Assembly: GCA_947498455.1 (NCBI GenBank)
Contig: CANMKK010000010.1
Location: 62,001-126,000 of the forward strand
DNA: 64,000 nucleotides
Direction: 5' to 3'
Source: an uncultured Aquimarina sp.
GTDB taxonomy: Bacteria; Bacteroidota; Bacteroidia; Flavobacteriales; Flavobacteriaceae
Of this stretch, positions 42,761-52,003 are shown in pieces. The notes under the pieces were generated by a model. That model was not told the origin of the DNA, searched no databases, and was given only the letters and a program-made list of their open reading frames with translations. Each line of letters opens with the position of its first letter. Position 1 is the stretch's first letter. A program made the position numbers and the translations under genes.

Positions 42761-42988
42761 TTATGGAGCATCACCTTGTCCTCCTCCATTTCCAGGAGAA
42801 CCCCCTCTATCTCCTGGAGAACCAGTTCCACCATCGGTACCACAAGTTCCCGGAGCACCTTTACCACCAACAGACTGTGATACATCCATATTACTAGTGC
42901 CTCCAAATATTATACGCGGATTATTTAATTTAGAAATTTCAAACTTTTTCAAGTTTAATTTTTTCACTGATACTGATTGTTTTCTCAT
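42761..42988 (-). CDS. Double-glycine, collagen-like RiPP precursor peptide 2
   Basis: The 75-residue product has a basic leader (MRKQSVSVKKLNLKKFEISK) ending in FGG (double Gly 29-30). The 45-residue core is highly Gly-rich with G-x-P-G repeats: GAPGTCG, GSPGDRG, GSPGNGGG and a C-terminal QGDAP. There is one Cys (49). The motif GSPGNGGG (63-70) also ends the core of precursor 1, so both may serve the same enzymes. The gene runs opposite to the exporter operon. Its former downstream neighbour was a 2OG oxygenase, now a fragment. Confidence 0.8.
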   Translation of the reverse strand: MRKQSVSVKKLNLKKFEISKLNNPRIIFGGTSNMDVSQSVGGKGAPGTCGTDGGTGSPGDRGGSPGNGGGQGDAP

Positions 42989-43016
42989 TTAAAATTGTTT
43001 TTTAATATTTCAATTT

Positions 43017-43024
43017 CAAATCTA
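43017..43024 (-). promoter_or_regulatory. -7 box of precursor 2
   Basis: TAGATTTG on the - strand matches TAnnTTTG and lies 28 bp upstream of the ATG at 42988. A TTG at the -33 position is not evident, which suggests that activation is needed. Confidence 0.45.
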
Positions 43025-43068
43025 TAGAATCGAAAATTTCTTTTAAATACATTCTGCCTTCATTTACT

Positions 43069-43086
43069 CGAAATTCCAGAATTTCG
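43069..43086. promoter_or_regulatory. Palindrome CGAAATTC-CA-GAATTTCG, candidate operator
   Basis: Perfect 8-bp arms lie 45 bp upstream of the -7 box of precursor 2. Its reverse strand matches 15 of 18 positions of the site at 34756-34773 upstream of the RiPP operon, so one regulator may serve both promoters. Confidence 0.4.
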
Positions 43087-43539
43087 GTTTTTTTTATTCA
43101 ATAAAACGCCCACAACTAATTGATTTTTAGTAAAAAATACATTTTATAAAATCAATATATACTTGTGTAATTATAAAAAACATATAATTGAGAGATGTAA
43201 AATAACTAAGATCCTCAGACAAAACACGGATATCCCTTTCGAAATGAACATCTCGCTTTCATAACAGATATTAAAAAACAGTAATGTCTGATAAGGATTC
43301 AAGATCGCTGTCCCTTCACGGAACAAGAGCCAAGACCAAATTTAAAATAATAAATTTCAGCACTTTAAAACAATTTCTATTAAAAACATGGTGTGTATTA
43401 AACAGAAAAAACAACATCCTTTAACAAAAAATATCGTAAAAACATTACTACAAGATACTTAAAGAAATTTTGACTTATTTTAATCGGAAAACAATGATTA
43501 AAATTAAATCGCTAACAAGAAGTTTAAACTTAATACTAA

Positions 43540-45297
43540 TCATAAACTATAGGTCGACTCTAATTTATTTAAGTTTTTAATAAAATAAGATGGTTTAATA
43601 CCTAATTGTTTATAAAATGCATTGGAAAAAGTTTCTGAACTTTTATAACCCATTTCTAATGCAATCGCTTTAATCGTATACTTTCTTAAAATAGTATTGC
43701 TTTTTAATTCTTCTACAGCATACTGAACCCTTAATTCATTTAGGTAATGATTAAAGGTTTTGTTTTTATGATAATTAATAACTCTTGATAAGTACTTTAC
43801 ATTCGTTTCCATATCATCAGCCAGAGATTGAGCACTAATTCCTGAAGTCAGGAATTCCTTGTTTTTTTCGAATACTTCTAATTTCTCTAAGATATAAATA
43901 ACATGCTTTTCGGGAACTTTTAACACTTTTTCTGGTTGCTCTTTTACATCAATAATCACATCTATATCAACCTGTTGTGTTTTTACCCCGATATCTTTTT
44001 CCAGCACTTGAGCCTCCATTAACTTTTCGAAGCGCGACCTATAGACACGACGTTTTATATATTGATATACAAACAAACTTCCTAAAATCAATAAAAATAA
44101 AGTCAAAAGCAAGATACTATATATATACGTATCTGAACTTTTATTCAATTTTTTAATTAACTCTTCCTGCTCTTCTAACAAAACCGGGACATCATAATTT
44201 TCTCTTATTTTTTTTCCTATAAAGATCTTATCATTCGCATAATGATCTAGAAATGAATTTAACTTATCTAAGTATTTAATTTGATTCTGTAAGTCTCCTT
44301 TTTCTTTATAATATACTTTTAAAACCTCATACGTCTTAAGATGCTCATATCTCGGAGGAGCATTTAGTGTTTCTAGAATAGAATCCGTTTTTTTAAAGTA
44401 ATAAATAGACTTTTCTGTATCCCTTAAAGCGTAATAAGATTTTCCTAAATAAAAATACCCCTCAACTATATTTAACTTATCATTGATTGACAATATTTTA
44501 GGTAAAGCTTTATGAATACTATCTATGGCTACTGAATATTTTTTTCTTTCATGTGCATTAATACCTTCACTAATTGTAAAATACGCAAGTGTCCCTATAA
44601 TTTTAGGATCGGAACTTTTTAGCGCTTTAGTATATCCTAAACGGTTATAATAGGTAGCTGAATCATACTTTTTTAGATATATATAAATTTCTGATATAGC
44701 GTGTAGCGTATGTAAATACCTGAATTCATGATCTTCTTCTATACATTTAGAAAAAAAGTTGGCGCATTTTTTATAAATTTTTAGTGCTCTTTCTTTTTCT
44801 CCTAAATGTTCACTTCTGACCACTGCTATAAAATAGTCAATACGATATAATAAAATTTCATTATCCTTACTCTTAGCATACTTACGAGCTAAATCTAAAT
44901 TATGTAATGTTTTTTTTACATTTCGCTTTTCTACAAAAAAGAACTTTGCTTTTTTTAGATATGCATATGCTGGGTATTCTCTAGTACTATTAAATTTTGT
45001 TAAACTAATAATGCTATCTAAGTAGGTTTGTTGATGTTTTTTATATATCAAATAATGATATCTGTAAGCATTAGCAATTTGTAATGTATCCTTATGTTTT
45101 TTAGCTTTTTTTAAAAGAAGAGTAATTACGTTAATCTCATCTTCAGAATATTCATGTGAGTATTTTTCAGGATATGTATTAGATAGTTCTACGATTTCTT
45201 TATAACTCATATTCTGTAAAGAATCTTGAGTATTTTGAGCTCTTGATAATAATGCCAGAAGACACAGGTGTAAGATTATGGTAACTTTCTTTGTCAT
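43540..45297 (-). CDS. Membrane-anchored TPR/AraC-type transcriptional regulator
   Basis: The 585-residue protein begins with a signal peptide (MTKKVTIILHLCLLALLSRAQ). A long, Tyr/Lys-rich helical-repeat region of the TPR kind follows (about 25-365), then a transmembrane helix (about 378-400) and a basic juxtamembrane stretch. It ends with an AraC-type double helix-turn-helix (about 485-580; SLADDMETNVKYLSRVIN and IKAIALEMGYKSSETFSNAF). These proteins sense something in the periplasm and bind DNA from the membrane. It lies beside precursor 2 and may control the peptide genes, which is inference. Confidence 0.85.
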   Translation of the reverse strand: MTKKVTIILHLCLLALLSRAQNTQDSLQNMSYKEIVELSNTYPEKYSHEYSEDEINVITLLLKKAKKHKDTLQIANAYRYHYLIYKKHQQTYLDSIISLTKFNSTREYPAYAYLKKAKFFFVEKRNVKKTLHNLDLARKYAKSKDNEILLYRIDYFIAVVRSEHLGEKERALKIYKKCANFFSKCIEEDHEFRYLHTLHAISEIYIYLKKYDSATYYNRLGYTKALKSSDPKIIGTLAYFTISEGINAHERKKYSVAIDSIHKALPKILSINDKLNIVEGYFYLGKSYYALRDTEKSIYYFKKTDSILETLNAPPRYEHLKTYEVLKVYYKEKGDLQNQIKYLDKLNSFLDHYANDKIFIGKKIRENYDVPVLLEEQEELIKKLNKSSDTYIYSILLLTLFLLILGSLFVYQYIKRRVYRSRFEKLMEAQVLEKDIGVKTQQVDIDVIIDVKEQPEKVLKVPEKHVIYILEKLEVFEKNKEFLTSGISAQSLADDMETNVKYLSRVINYHKNKTFNHYLNELRVQYAVEELKSNTILRKYTIKAIALEMGYKSSETFSNAFYKQLGIKPSYFIKNLNKLESTYSL

Positions 45298-45573
45298 GTA
45301 TAGAGGTAAAGTAAAATTGAATTAGATACTATCTATGTTAAAAAACAAATTATTTGATTGCATTTTTAAAACATAAAAGACTATTCTTTTACACATTTCT
45401 TTTTGTCTATTTTGGCCGAAAGGTATCAAAATTCATTTGTTAACCCAATTATTGAAACAATTAAAGGGAATTTTTACAACATAATAAGCCTAATCATTTG
45501 ATAAAATGTTTCTAAAATTTGGTATCTATTTATGATTTCTAATTAACCTTATTAACATCTAATTAAGTAATTT

Positions 45574-45620
45574 AACAAAACAAGCCGGATCAGTATTTTA
45601 CTGATCCGGCTTGTTTTGTT
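45574..45620 (-). terminator. Strong terminator of the TonB receptor/DUF4374/PepSY operon
   Basis: Perfect 22-bp arms (ending ...GCCGGATCAGTA on the left, TACTGATCCGGC... on the right) surround a 3-base loop. The arms start AACAAAACAAG and end CTTGTTTTGTT, so the hairpin can work in both directions. It lies 20 bp after the PepSY gene. The remaining gap up to 45297 shows nothing else. Confidence 0.85.
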
Positions 45621-45639
45621 ACCCTCATTCTTTAAAAAA

Positions 45640-46809
45640 TCAGGAGACAACAAGTACAGGTTTTTTTTGCACCTTTTTTTTATACTTTCTTCCATACCAC
45701 AATAAAACCCCACTAACAGGAAGTGAAGCACAAATAAGACTTACTAAAAAGGCAATTATTTTTCCTACTATCCCTCCAATCGCTCCCACATGAATATCGT
45801 AGTTCATTCGGATTACTTTATCGGCAAATTTGGCGTCTTTATATTTTCCATAGATGCTAGGACTTTCAATTTCTTCTAGGGTTTTTTGATCGAAAAAAAG
45901 ATAATCCATATTATAATACAATCCGCCAGAATTACTAACCTCTACAAGTATTGAAGTAGAATCATTTTCTGGATAATGTAGTTCAAAACTAGATGCTTTT
46001 GTATATTTTTTAGATAATATAGGTATCAATTGGTCATAAGCAATATTATTTTCTGAGTTACTCATGCTCTCACTTATATTATTTGGCACTATAAATTGAG
46101 GTGTTTTATCACCTCCCGTAGCTTTATATGCTATAAAATAAAACCAGTTAAATGCCATTACACATCCTGTAAAGGCAAGTATCAATCCAAACGAAGATAT
46201 ATAAAATCCTGTAACTGTATGTAGGTCAAAATTCTTACGCTTCCATCTTGTTTTGGCATTCCAGTCAAACTTTAATCGCTGCCGCCAGTTTTTCTTATTC
46301 CGTGGCCACCATAGAAATAAACCACTAATTAATATTATCAAAAATAATAATATGGAATAGGACACAATCCTAGATCCAATTGCCTCTGGAAGCCATAACC
46401 GTATGTGTCCTTTTAGAATAAAACTAAAAAAACCTGTATTATGATCTATTCTTTTTAAAACATCTCCCGAATATGGGTTTACAAAAAGGCTCTGATAAAA
46501 GAGTACAGGTTCTGCTTCATAAAATACGACCTCTATAGCTTCTCTTTTTTTTCCATAAATGACTCCGTGGATTGTTCTTTCTGGTATTTCCTTCTCTGCT
46601 ATAGTTTTTACCACAGAAGGCAAAATAAAATCTTCTTCTTGTGATGTTACATATTTATAATCATCATAAAAGCTTTCAATTTCACTTTTAAAAACCCATA
46701 AACAACCTGTTATCGAAACAATAAAAAGCACTACACCTGTTACCAATCCTAATACTTTATGTATTTGTAAGATTGTTTTTCGTCTATTGTTATTTTTCTT
46801 AGGAGCCAT
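45640..46809 (-). CDS. PepSY-associated membrane protein (iron-regulated type)
   Basis: The 389-residue inner-membrane protein has four hydrophobic segments: about 16-36 (VLGLVTGVVLFIVSITGCLWVFK), 150-168, 200-225 and 345-370. It carries the family's LHKVLGL-type opening (IHKVLGLV), HIRLWLP, FLWWPRNKKNWRQR and DLHTVTGFY. PepSY_TM proteins often accompany TonB siderophore receptors and may reduce or release iron at the inner membrane. It is the last gene of the receptor operon. Confidence 0.88.
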   Translation of the reverse strand: MAPKKNNNRRKTILQIHKVLGLVTGVVLFIVSITGCLWVFKSEIESFYDDYKYVTSQEEDFILPSVVKTIAEKEIPERTIHGVIYGKKREAIEVVFYEAEPVLFYQSLFVNPYSGDVLKRIDHNTGFFSFILKGHIRLWLPEAIGSRIVSYSILLFLIILISGLFLWWPRNKKNWRQRLKFDWNAKTRWKRKNFDLHTVTGFYISSFGLILAFTGCVMAFNWFYFIAYKATGGDKTPQFIVPNNISESMSNSENNIAYDQLIPILSKKYTKASSFELHYPENDSTSILVEVSNSGGLYYNMDYLFFDQKTLEEIESPSIYGKYKDAKFADKVIRMNYDIHVGAIGGIVGKIIAFLVSLICASLPVSGVLLWYGRKYKKKVQKKPVLVVS

Positions 46810-46942
46810 ACGTTTAATTTCAATACATTATAAAACTTCTCCAAGCTTTTAACTTGAGAACACTATATTCTTGAACCCATTTTTTGCATTAAAAAATTTA
46901 TTACATCTTTGACCTATGCATAAATTAGATTAACATATAGAG

Positions 46943-48214
46943 CTAGTTACTTACTTTAAATATTCCTTTGAGTGCTAACCCTTGCACTTTAGCTCCTTTG
47001 GTTGCTGTTGCACTTTCTGGATCTACAATGTATACATGTGTTTCTGTACCTGCAAAACTGCTTATATAAGCCTTGCCATCCTCTACATACATCGGAGAAG
47101 TATATCGACTGGCATGAAGAGGCATTCCCTCTACATTTGTGATAGTTTTCTTTTCTAAATCAATAACTACCAATCTAAAAAAGCTTCCTGTTTCCTTAAA
47201 TACTCCCCAAGGCCCTACAGTATCATCTACAATAATTCTGGCTATTGCTTTTCCTTTTCCTAAATAATCCATCCAAAACAACTTTCCTCCGTTTGGAGCT
47301 TCTTCTACATTGAAAAAATATTCCGAATCAAATTCTGTCGTCCCTTTTTTGATTCTCAAAATCCCTGAAGGCTTTGTAGCTGTAGTAAATCCTGCACTCA
47401 ATGCAGAAGTAGAAAAAGAATAAATATCTCCGTCTTCTGTTTGCTCTATTCCGGTACTATGCCCATTTACACCAATTGGGCTTGTTCTAGGATCTTCTAT
47501 TATTTTTTCTAGTTTGAATTCGGGATAATCAAAAACAGCCACATATGCTCTATCTACATCTGGTGTTATATAAGAACCATCGGCCATCCACTTATGATAA
47601 GAAACAAATAATTTTCCATCTCTTAATACCATCCCAGTTACCCAAGGAATCATCCCTGGCTCTCTGCTTGTACCATCTCCTTTATCAATATCAATGGGGT
47701 GTTCTACTATTTTCTCTAACTTTCCGGTTTCTGCATTAATAATATGAAAACGTTTATCAGACAATCCACTATAGGTAAGTTCTACAGCCAATAGTGTATT
47801 ATCATCTATTGCTGCATAATTATCCAATGTAGATTGAAACGCAAAATTTGCTTTTTCGACTAATTCCCCTTCATCATCCAAGCTATAAGCAATACATGTA
47901 TCATCATCAGAATATCCTGCGGTAAATACAGTATTTTTTACACTATGAAAAAATCTCCATCCTTTTAAAGGGGTTCCTTTCCCTTCTACAGATATTTCAC
48001 CAGTAGTAAGCGATTCTAAAGAAGGTAATTCTAAAATATAGTCTACTGGTGCAGCATCTCCTACTGGGAGTGCTTGGAAACCCACAACGTATTTAGAAAC
48101 AGATGTTGGATCTGGATTATCAACTATATTTTCGTCATCGCTATTGCAAGATATGACAACCATAGAAATTGCCAAAAGCAATACTATTTTATGTAACCAA
48201 TTTATTGTTTTCAT
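46943..48214 (-). CDS. DUF4374-family lipoprotein
   Basis: The 423-residue product has a lipoprotein signal peptide with lipobox VISC (Cys near residue 23) followed by Asn/Ser/Asp residues, as usual for exported Bacteroidota lipoproteins. The mature part reads like a beta-propeller-type DUF4374 protein (repeats such as FSFSTSALSAGF, NAETGKLEKI). This family regularly stands between a TonB receptor and a PepSY protein in iron loci. A role in binding the ferric siderophore at the cell surface or in the periplasm is inferred. Confidence 0.82.
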   Translation of the reverse strand: MKTINWLHKIVLLLAISMVVISCNSDDENIVDNPDPTSVSKYVVGFQALPVGDAAPVDYILELPSLESLTTGEISVEGKGTPLKGWRFFHSVKNTVFTAGYSDDDTCIAYSLDDEGELVEKANFAFQSTLDNYAAIDDNTLLAVELTYSGLSDKRFHIINAETGKLEKIVEHPIDIDKGDGTSREPGMIPWVTGMVLRDGKLFVSYHKWMADGSYITPDVDRAYVAVFDYPEFKLEKIIEDPRTSPIGVNGHSTGIEQTEDGDIYSFSTSALSAGFTTATKPSGILRIKKGTTEFDSEYFFNVEEAPNGGKLFWMDYLGKGKAIARIIVDDTVGPWGVFKETGSFFRLVVIDLEKKTITNVEGMPLHASRYTSPMYVEDGKAYISSFAGTETHVYIVDPESATATKGAKVQGLALKGIFKVSN

Positions 48215-48243
48215 TATGATATGATTTATAATTATTAAAAATT

Positions 48244-50631
48244 TTAGTTTGATACGTAGTATCTAAATTTTATATAAAAAGCCCTTCCCGGCTGTTGTAT
48301 TTCGAAATTGTCATATACTTTTTCATCAGTAAAATTTCTAACCTGCGCAGACACGTTATATGTCCCATTCTTGAAGGAATATCCTAATTGTATCGAATGT
48401 GAAAATTGTTTTGGAATGATATCCCTTTCCTCAGGGCTACCCTCTACAAAAGAGGTTAGTGGATATTCATGAACATAATAGGAATTCCAGGATAATGTTA
48501 ATTGATCTTTTGAAGAAAAGATGTCTTTTAAATTACCTCCTATTCTAACATTACCAAATAGATACGGAATGTTGGCTATTCGTTGATTTTTAAGAAAATC
48601 TATTTGAGAATTTTGCCCTACATTGCGATCTATAATATTCTGATACGTCGCATTAATATCCAGAAATATTACATCTTTATATACTGTCTTGATTTCTCCT
48701 TCTATTCCTGTACTTCTTGCCGCTGCAGTATTATAATATTTTGAAAAAATGCCTTCAGACCGGATGGCTATAAAGTTTTCAGATTCTCTAAGAAAAATAT
48801 TTGAATCCAATCGTAATTGGAACTTATTTATTCTTGTGTTAAAAAGAAATCCAAGATTTCCATTATAACTTTTCTCTGGTAATAATCCCGGATTTGACTT
48901 TAACAAAAATCCATCTCCAAACACCTCGTATCCTTCCGGAATTCTATATGTTCTTTCGAAAGAACCTTTTAACTGAATATCATCTGTAAATTTATAAGTA
49001 GATGCAAACCCATATCCCAATTCTTCGAATCTATTCTCAAATTTTGTGAATCGTCCTTCTTCGGCGTTTGCAAATAAATCTTCGATAATGCCTTTAGAAT
49101 TTAGGACATATCCCTTGGCAAATATCGTAGTATCCCAGGAAGCATCAAATAAGCTTACATCATAGGATACTCCAAAAATATTTTTATTTACAATGTGGGG
49201 ATCATTAAAGGGTATTCTGCTTGTCCTTGCCGGGTCTTCCCCTCTTCTTTTGATATAATTTTTGGTATAATTAATATTTATTGCACTTACATCATTAATT
49301 CTATATGTTCCAAAAACATTGATAAGATGTGTATTATCTTTAAATTCGAATAAAGTTTTACTAAATTCAAGTTCTCCCAGATTTTGATCTCCTCTTTCTA
49401 TAAAACCTCCAAACCAATCGTACTTTCTAGCGGAAGTATCTACCACTTTTTCATTATTCTGACCAAAGGATGCATATAGTTTTACCTTTAATCTTTCTTT
49501 CAATAGGTTTGCTTTTTCATAGATTATGGAAGCGTTTATAGCATCATTTTCTGTAAAAACTTCTCCAAACGGATTTTGTGGATCAATAGGATGTTGAATT
49601 TCATTCTTACTTGCAGAAGCTACTAAACCTACTAGTAGTCGATCTGCAAATGGCTTGTTTATCCAACCTGCACTAAAATTAACCATCTGAGATTCATATG
49701 CATCATGAAATCGCCGTATATTATCTCTTCTTATACCTGTATCGTTTCCTAATTCATCTCTTACCTCAATACCATCTATCTTGTAATCATTATCTGAGTA
49801 ATTGTAAAAAGATGATAATTTAAAAACGAATCCTTTATCCAAGACATACTGTCCATTAACTGTAACTCTATGTGTATTAAAGGATCCAACATCATATGAG
49901 AGATCTAGAAAATCTACGGAACGACTATTCGTAATGATATCTATAGCACCTCCTAATGCATCTGCTCCTAAATGTATGGGTACAACTCCCTTAAATACCT
50001 CCACCCTTTCTACCAAAGTGGCCGGAAAATTATTAAGAGATAATGCATTTCCAGTATTTTCTAATGGAATTCCATCCATGAAAAATTTTATCTGCCTTCC
50101 GGATAAACCATTTAATGAAAAATTGAAATTGGAACCCAAGCCTCCACTTTGTCTTATATTGACACCTGGTATAGTGGTTAAAACTGAATGAATATCAGCG
50201 CTCTGATTTTTTAATTCTTTCGTTTCAATAACCTCTACTTCAAAAGCTTTTTCTCTCACCTTCTGAGTTTTGGATTTACTCCTTATAGTAACATCACTTA
50301 ACTGATTGACTTCTTCCTGTAAAACAATCTCTAAAAAAAGAAGTTTCGAACTACTTATTTCTACAGTTTCTGAGTACTTCCTATAACCAATATAGCTTAC
50401 CTCAATTGTATAAAACCCTTTAGGTAAATCAATACTAAACTCTCCATTAAAATTACTTACTGTCCCTCTGTTATTAAGTTCTATAACCTGTATGGATGCT
50501 TGAGAAATAGGATTAGAATTTTGATCTAAAACTACTCCTGTTATTACGCTTTGAGCGTTACAAAATATAGTACACAAAAACAGAAAAAAAACACAACTAT
50601 TTTTTCCTAAAATAAACACTAATGACAACAA
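48244..50631 (-). CDS. TonB-dependent siderophore receptor
   Basis: The 795-residue protein has a signal peptide ending near CNAQS, a CarboxypepD_reg-like domain (VITGVVLDQNSNPISQASIQV...GFYTIEVSYIGYRKY, about 28-112) and a plug domain (SADIHSVLTTIPGVNIRQSGGLG, FMDGIPLENTG, VERVEVFKGVVPIHLGADALGGAIDI). A 22-strand-type barrel ends in an aromatic residue region (FYIKFRYYVSN). It should import the ferric form of the siderophore made by 54802-63852. It is divergent from the AraC regulator, with shared control elements in the 105-bp gap. Confidence 0.93.
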   Translation of the reverse strand: MLSLVFILGKNSCVFFLFLCTIFCNAQSVITGVVLDQNSNPISQASIQVIELNNRGTVSNFNGEFSIDLPKGFYTIEVSYIGYRKYSETVEISSSKLLFLEIVLQEEVNQLSDVTIRSKSKTQKVREKAFEVEVIETKELKNQSADIHSVLTTIPGVNIRQSGGLGSNFNFSLNGLSGRQIKFFMDGIPLENTGNALSLNNFPATLVERVEVFKGVVPIHLGADALGGAIDIITNSRSVDFLDLSYDVGSFNTHRVTVNGQYVLDKGFVFKLSSFYNYSDNDYKIDGIEVRDELGNDTGIRRDNIRRFHDAYESQMVNFSAGWINKPFADRLLVGLVASASKNEIQHPIDPQNPFGEVFTENDAINASIIYEKANLLKERLKVKLYASFGQNNEKVVDTSARKYDWFGGFIERGDQNLGELEFSKTLFEFKDNTHLINVFGTYRINDVSAININYTKNYIKRRGEDPARTSRIPFNDPHIVNKNIFGVSYDVSLFDASWDTTIFAKGYVLNSKGIIEDLFANAEEGRFTKFENRFEELGYGFASTYKFTDDIQLKGSFERTYRIPEGYEVFGDGFLLKSNPGLLPEKSYNGNLGFLFNTRINKFQLRLDSNIFLRESENFIAIRSEGIFSKYYNTAAARSTGIEGEIKTVYKDVIFLDINATYQNIIDRNVGQNSQIDFLKNQRIANIPYLFGNVRIGGNLKDIFSSKDQLTLSWNSYYVHEYPLTSFVEGSPEERDIIPKQFSHSIQLGYSFKNGTYNVSAQVRNFTDEKVYDNFEIQQPGRAFYIKFRYYVSN

Positions 50632-50674
50632 TTTTTTAATAACAATTTAGATAGACATTATAATTATTATTTAT

Positions 50675-50687
50675 ATTTGATCTAAAT
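50675..50687. promoter_or_regulatory. Candidate iron-repressor site ATTTGATCTAAAT, receptor operon
   Basis: The 13-bp motif overlaps the expected start site of the receptor operon, 11 bp downstream of its -7 box. Near-identical copies occur at the siderophore operon (63862-63874, ATTTAATCTAAAT) and in the flavodoxin palindrome (ATTTGTTCTAAAT at 53168-53180). A repressor (Fur- or DtxR-like) is inferred. Confidence 0.55.
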
Positions 50688-50698
50688 AAATTTAATTA

Positions 50699-50706
50699 CA
50701 AAATTA
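50699..50706 (-). promoter_or_regulatory. -7 box of the TonB receptor operon
   Basis: TAATTTTG on the - strand fits TAnnTTTG. No -33 TTG is present at the usual distance. Instead, the TGACGT direct repeat begins exactly 21 bp further upstream, as expected for an activator-dependent promoter. Confidence 0.55.
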
Positions 50707-50727
50707 CTATCTAGAGAAAGAGAAAAA

Positions 50728-50754
50728 TGACGTATTATGGATAAAAAAAGACGT
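50728..50754. promoter_or_regulatory. TGACGT-N15-AGACGT direct repeat, predicted AraC-regulator site
   Basis: The half sites start at 50728 and 50749, 21 bp (two helix turns) apart, typical of AraC-family binding. The block matches 63912-63938 at 24 of 27 positions. It overlaps the start codon of the AraC regulator gene (50737), so the same site could activate the receptor and repress the regulator itself. An inverted ACGTCA follows at 50761. Confidence 0.6.
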
Positions 50755-51750
50755 GAAAAAACGTCATTTACCACTAACATAACAAATAAAGTTAAAAAGC
50801 ACTTTTTATATTCAATTTCTGAATTGGTGGCTACTCAAGAACAATGTGGTATTGTATCCAAAAAATTTCGATTCTTGGAAAATTATGGTACCGGTTATTT
50901 TGAATTTCATCGTTTCGATGGTCTATATATTAATATATTTGATGTACTCCTAAAACAAGACATTACAATAGATGGACATCTTTCTAAGGATTACTTAGAG
51001 CTCTCTTTTCTAATTGAAGGTGAACAAATTATTCGAATCAATGGTATTGCAACTGATTTAATTTGTGAAAGTCAGGAATGTTATATGGTATATCTTCATG
51101 AAATTCAAGGGTCGGTTGTATATCTAAAACGAAAAAGGGTAAAAGAGATTAAAATAAGGATGAGCAGTGATTTTATAACCAGACATCGCATCAATGAAGA
51201 ATATGACATTAGTGAGAGATACTCATTGCGAAAACTACAAGATAGCTTCTTGCTACCTTTATGCACTAAGACACAAGGTATTCTTTCTGAAATTTTATCC
51301 GACAATAGAAAAGGGTTATTAAAACGTTTATTTCTAGAATCTAAAACACTAGAGTTAATCACCTTACAATTAGATAAATCTTCTAAAGCAAAACCAATGA
51401 TAACTCAAGTAGATCACACGGTTAAGAAATTATATCAAGCTCAATATTATATTTCATCTGATCTTTCGGTACAATATTCTATACAAGAATTATCCAGAAA
51501 AATTGGTCTCAATGATTTTGTCTTTAAGAAAGAATTCAAAAATCTTTTTGGAAAAACAGTTTTTGAATATGCCACAGAATCACGAATGAATAGAGCCAAG
51601 CAACTTTTGCTTCACAGCAAAAAACCGATTTATGAAATATCAGAACTAGTGGGTTATAAAAATTCTACGCACTTTACAGCAGCCTTTAAAAAAATAGAAG
51701 GTATTACTCCTAGAAAATATAGAGATTCGGGAATTGAAGAAATAGCATAA
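50737..51750 (+). CDS. AraC-family transcriptional regulator (PchR-like), siderophore control
   Basis: The 337-residue protein has an N-terminal sensing domain (about 1-225) without membrane segments, and a C-terminal AraC double helix-turn-helix (about 237-333). The latter includes SVQYSIQELSRKIGLNDFVFKKEF and PIYEISELVGYKNSTHFTAAFKKIEGITPRKYR. Members of this group (PchR type) bind the ferric siderophore and switch on its receptor and biosynthesis. Divergence from the receptor and matching sites at both iron promoters support this role. Confidence 0.88.
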   Translation: MDKKRREKTSFTTNITNKVKKHFLYSISELVATQEQCGIVSKKFRFLENYGTGYFEFHRFDGLYINIFDVLLKQDITIDGHLSKDYLELSFLIEGEQIIRINGIATDLICESQECYMVYLHEIQGSVVYLKRKRVKEIKIRMSSDFITRHRINEEYDISERYSLRKLQDSFLLPLCTKTQGILSEILSDNRKGLLKRLFLESKTLELITLQLDKSSKAKPMITQVDHTVKKLYQAQYYISSDLSVQYSIQELSRKIGLNDFVFKKEFKNLFGKTVFEYATESRMNRAKQLLLHSKKPIYEISELVGYKNSTHFTAAFKKIEGITPRKYRDSGIEEIA

Positions 51751-52003
51751 ATTTTCTACAGAAAAAGACTTAAACGCAAAAGCTAGGATAATCTCAAATT
51801 CACATTTTATGTTAATGGTTATTAAAATATCAAAACTTTTTTTACTATCTTAAACTCATAAGTTCACTTTCATATATTTATTTTAATTGTTTTATAAGTC
51901 AGATGAAATCTTAACGATATAAAGAATCATAGATTTGTAGCCTTATGTTTTTGTAATCATGTCGGTTTCATTATTTATAAATTAAACTAAGAAATATCAT
52001 TCA

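Larger units (their letters stand above)
42989..43539. other. 551-bp intergenic region upstream of precursor 2
   Basis: Close to the precursor are a -7 box (43017-43024) and the palindrome CGAAATTC-CA-GAATTTCG (43069-43086). From 43090 to 43539 I see no gene or clear element. Confidence 0.5.
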
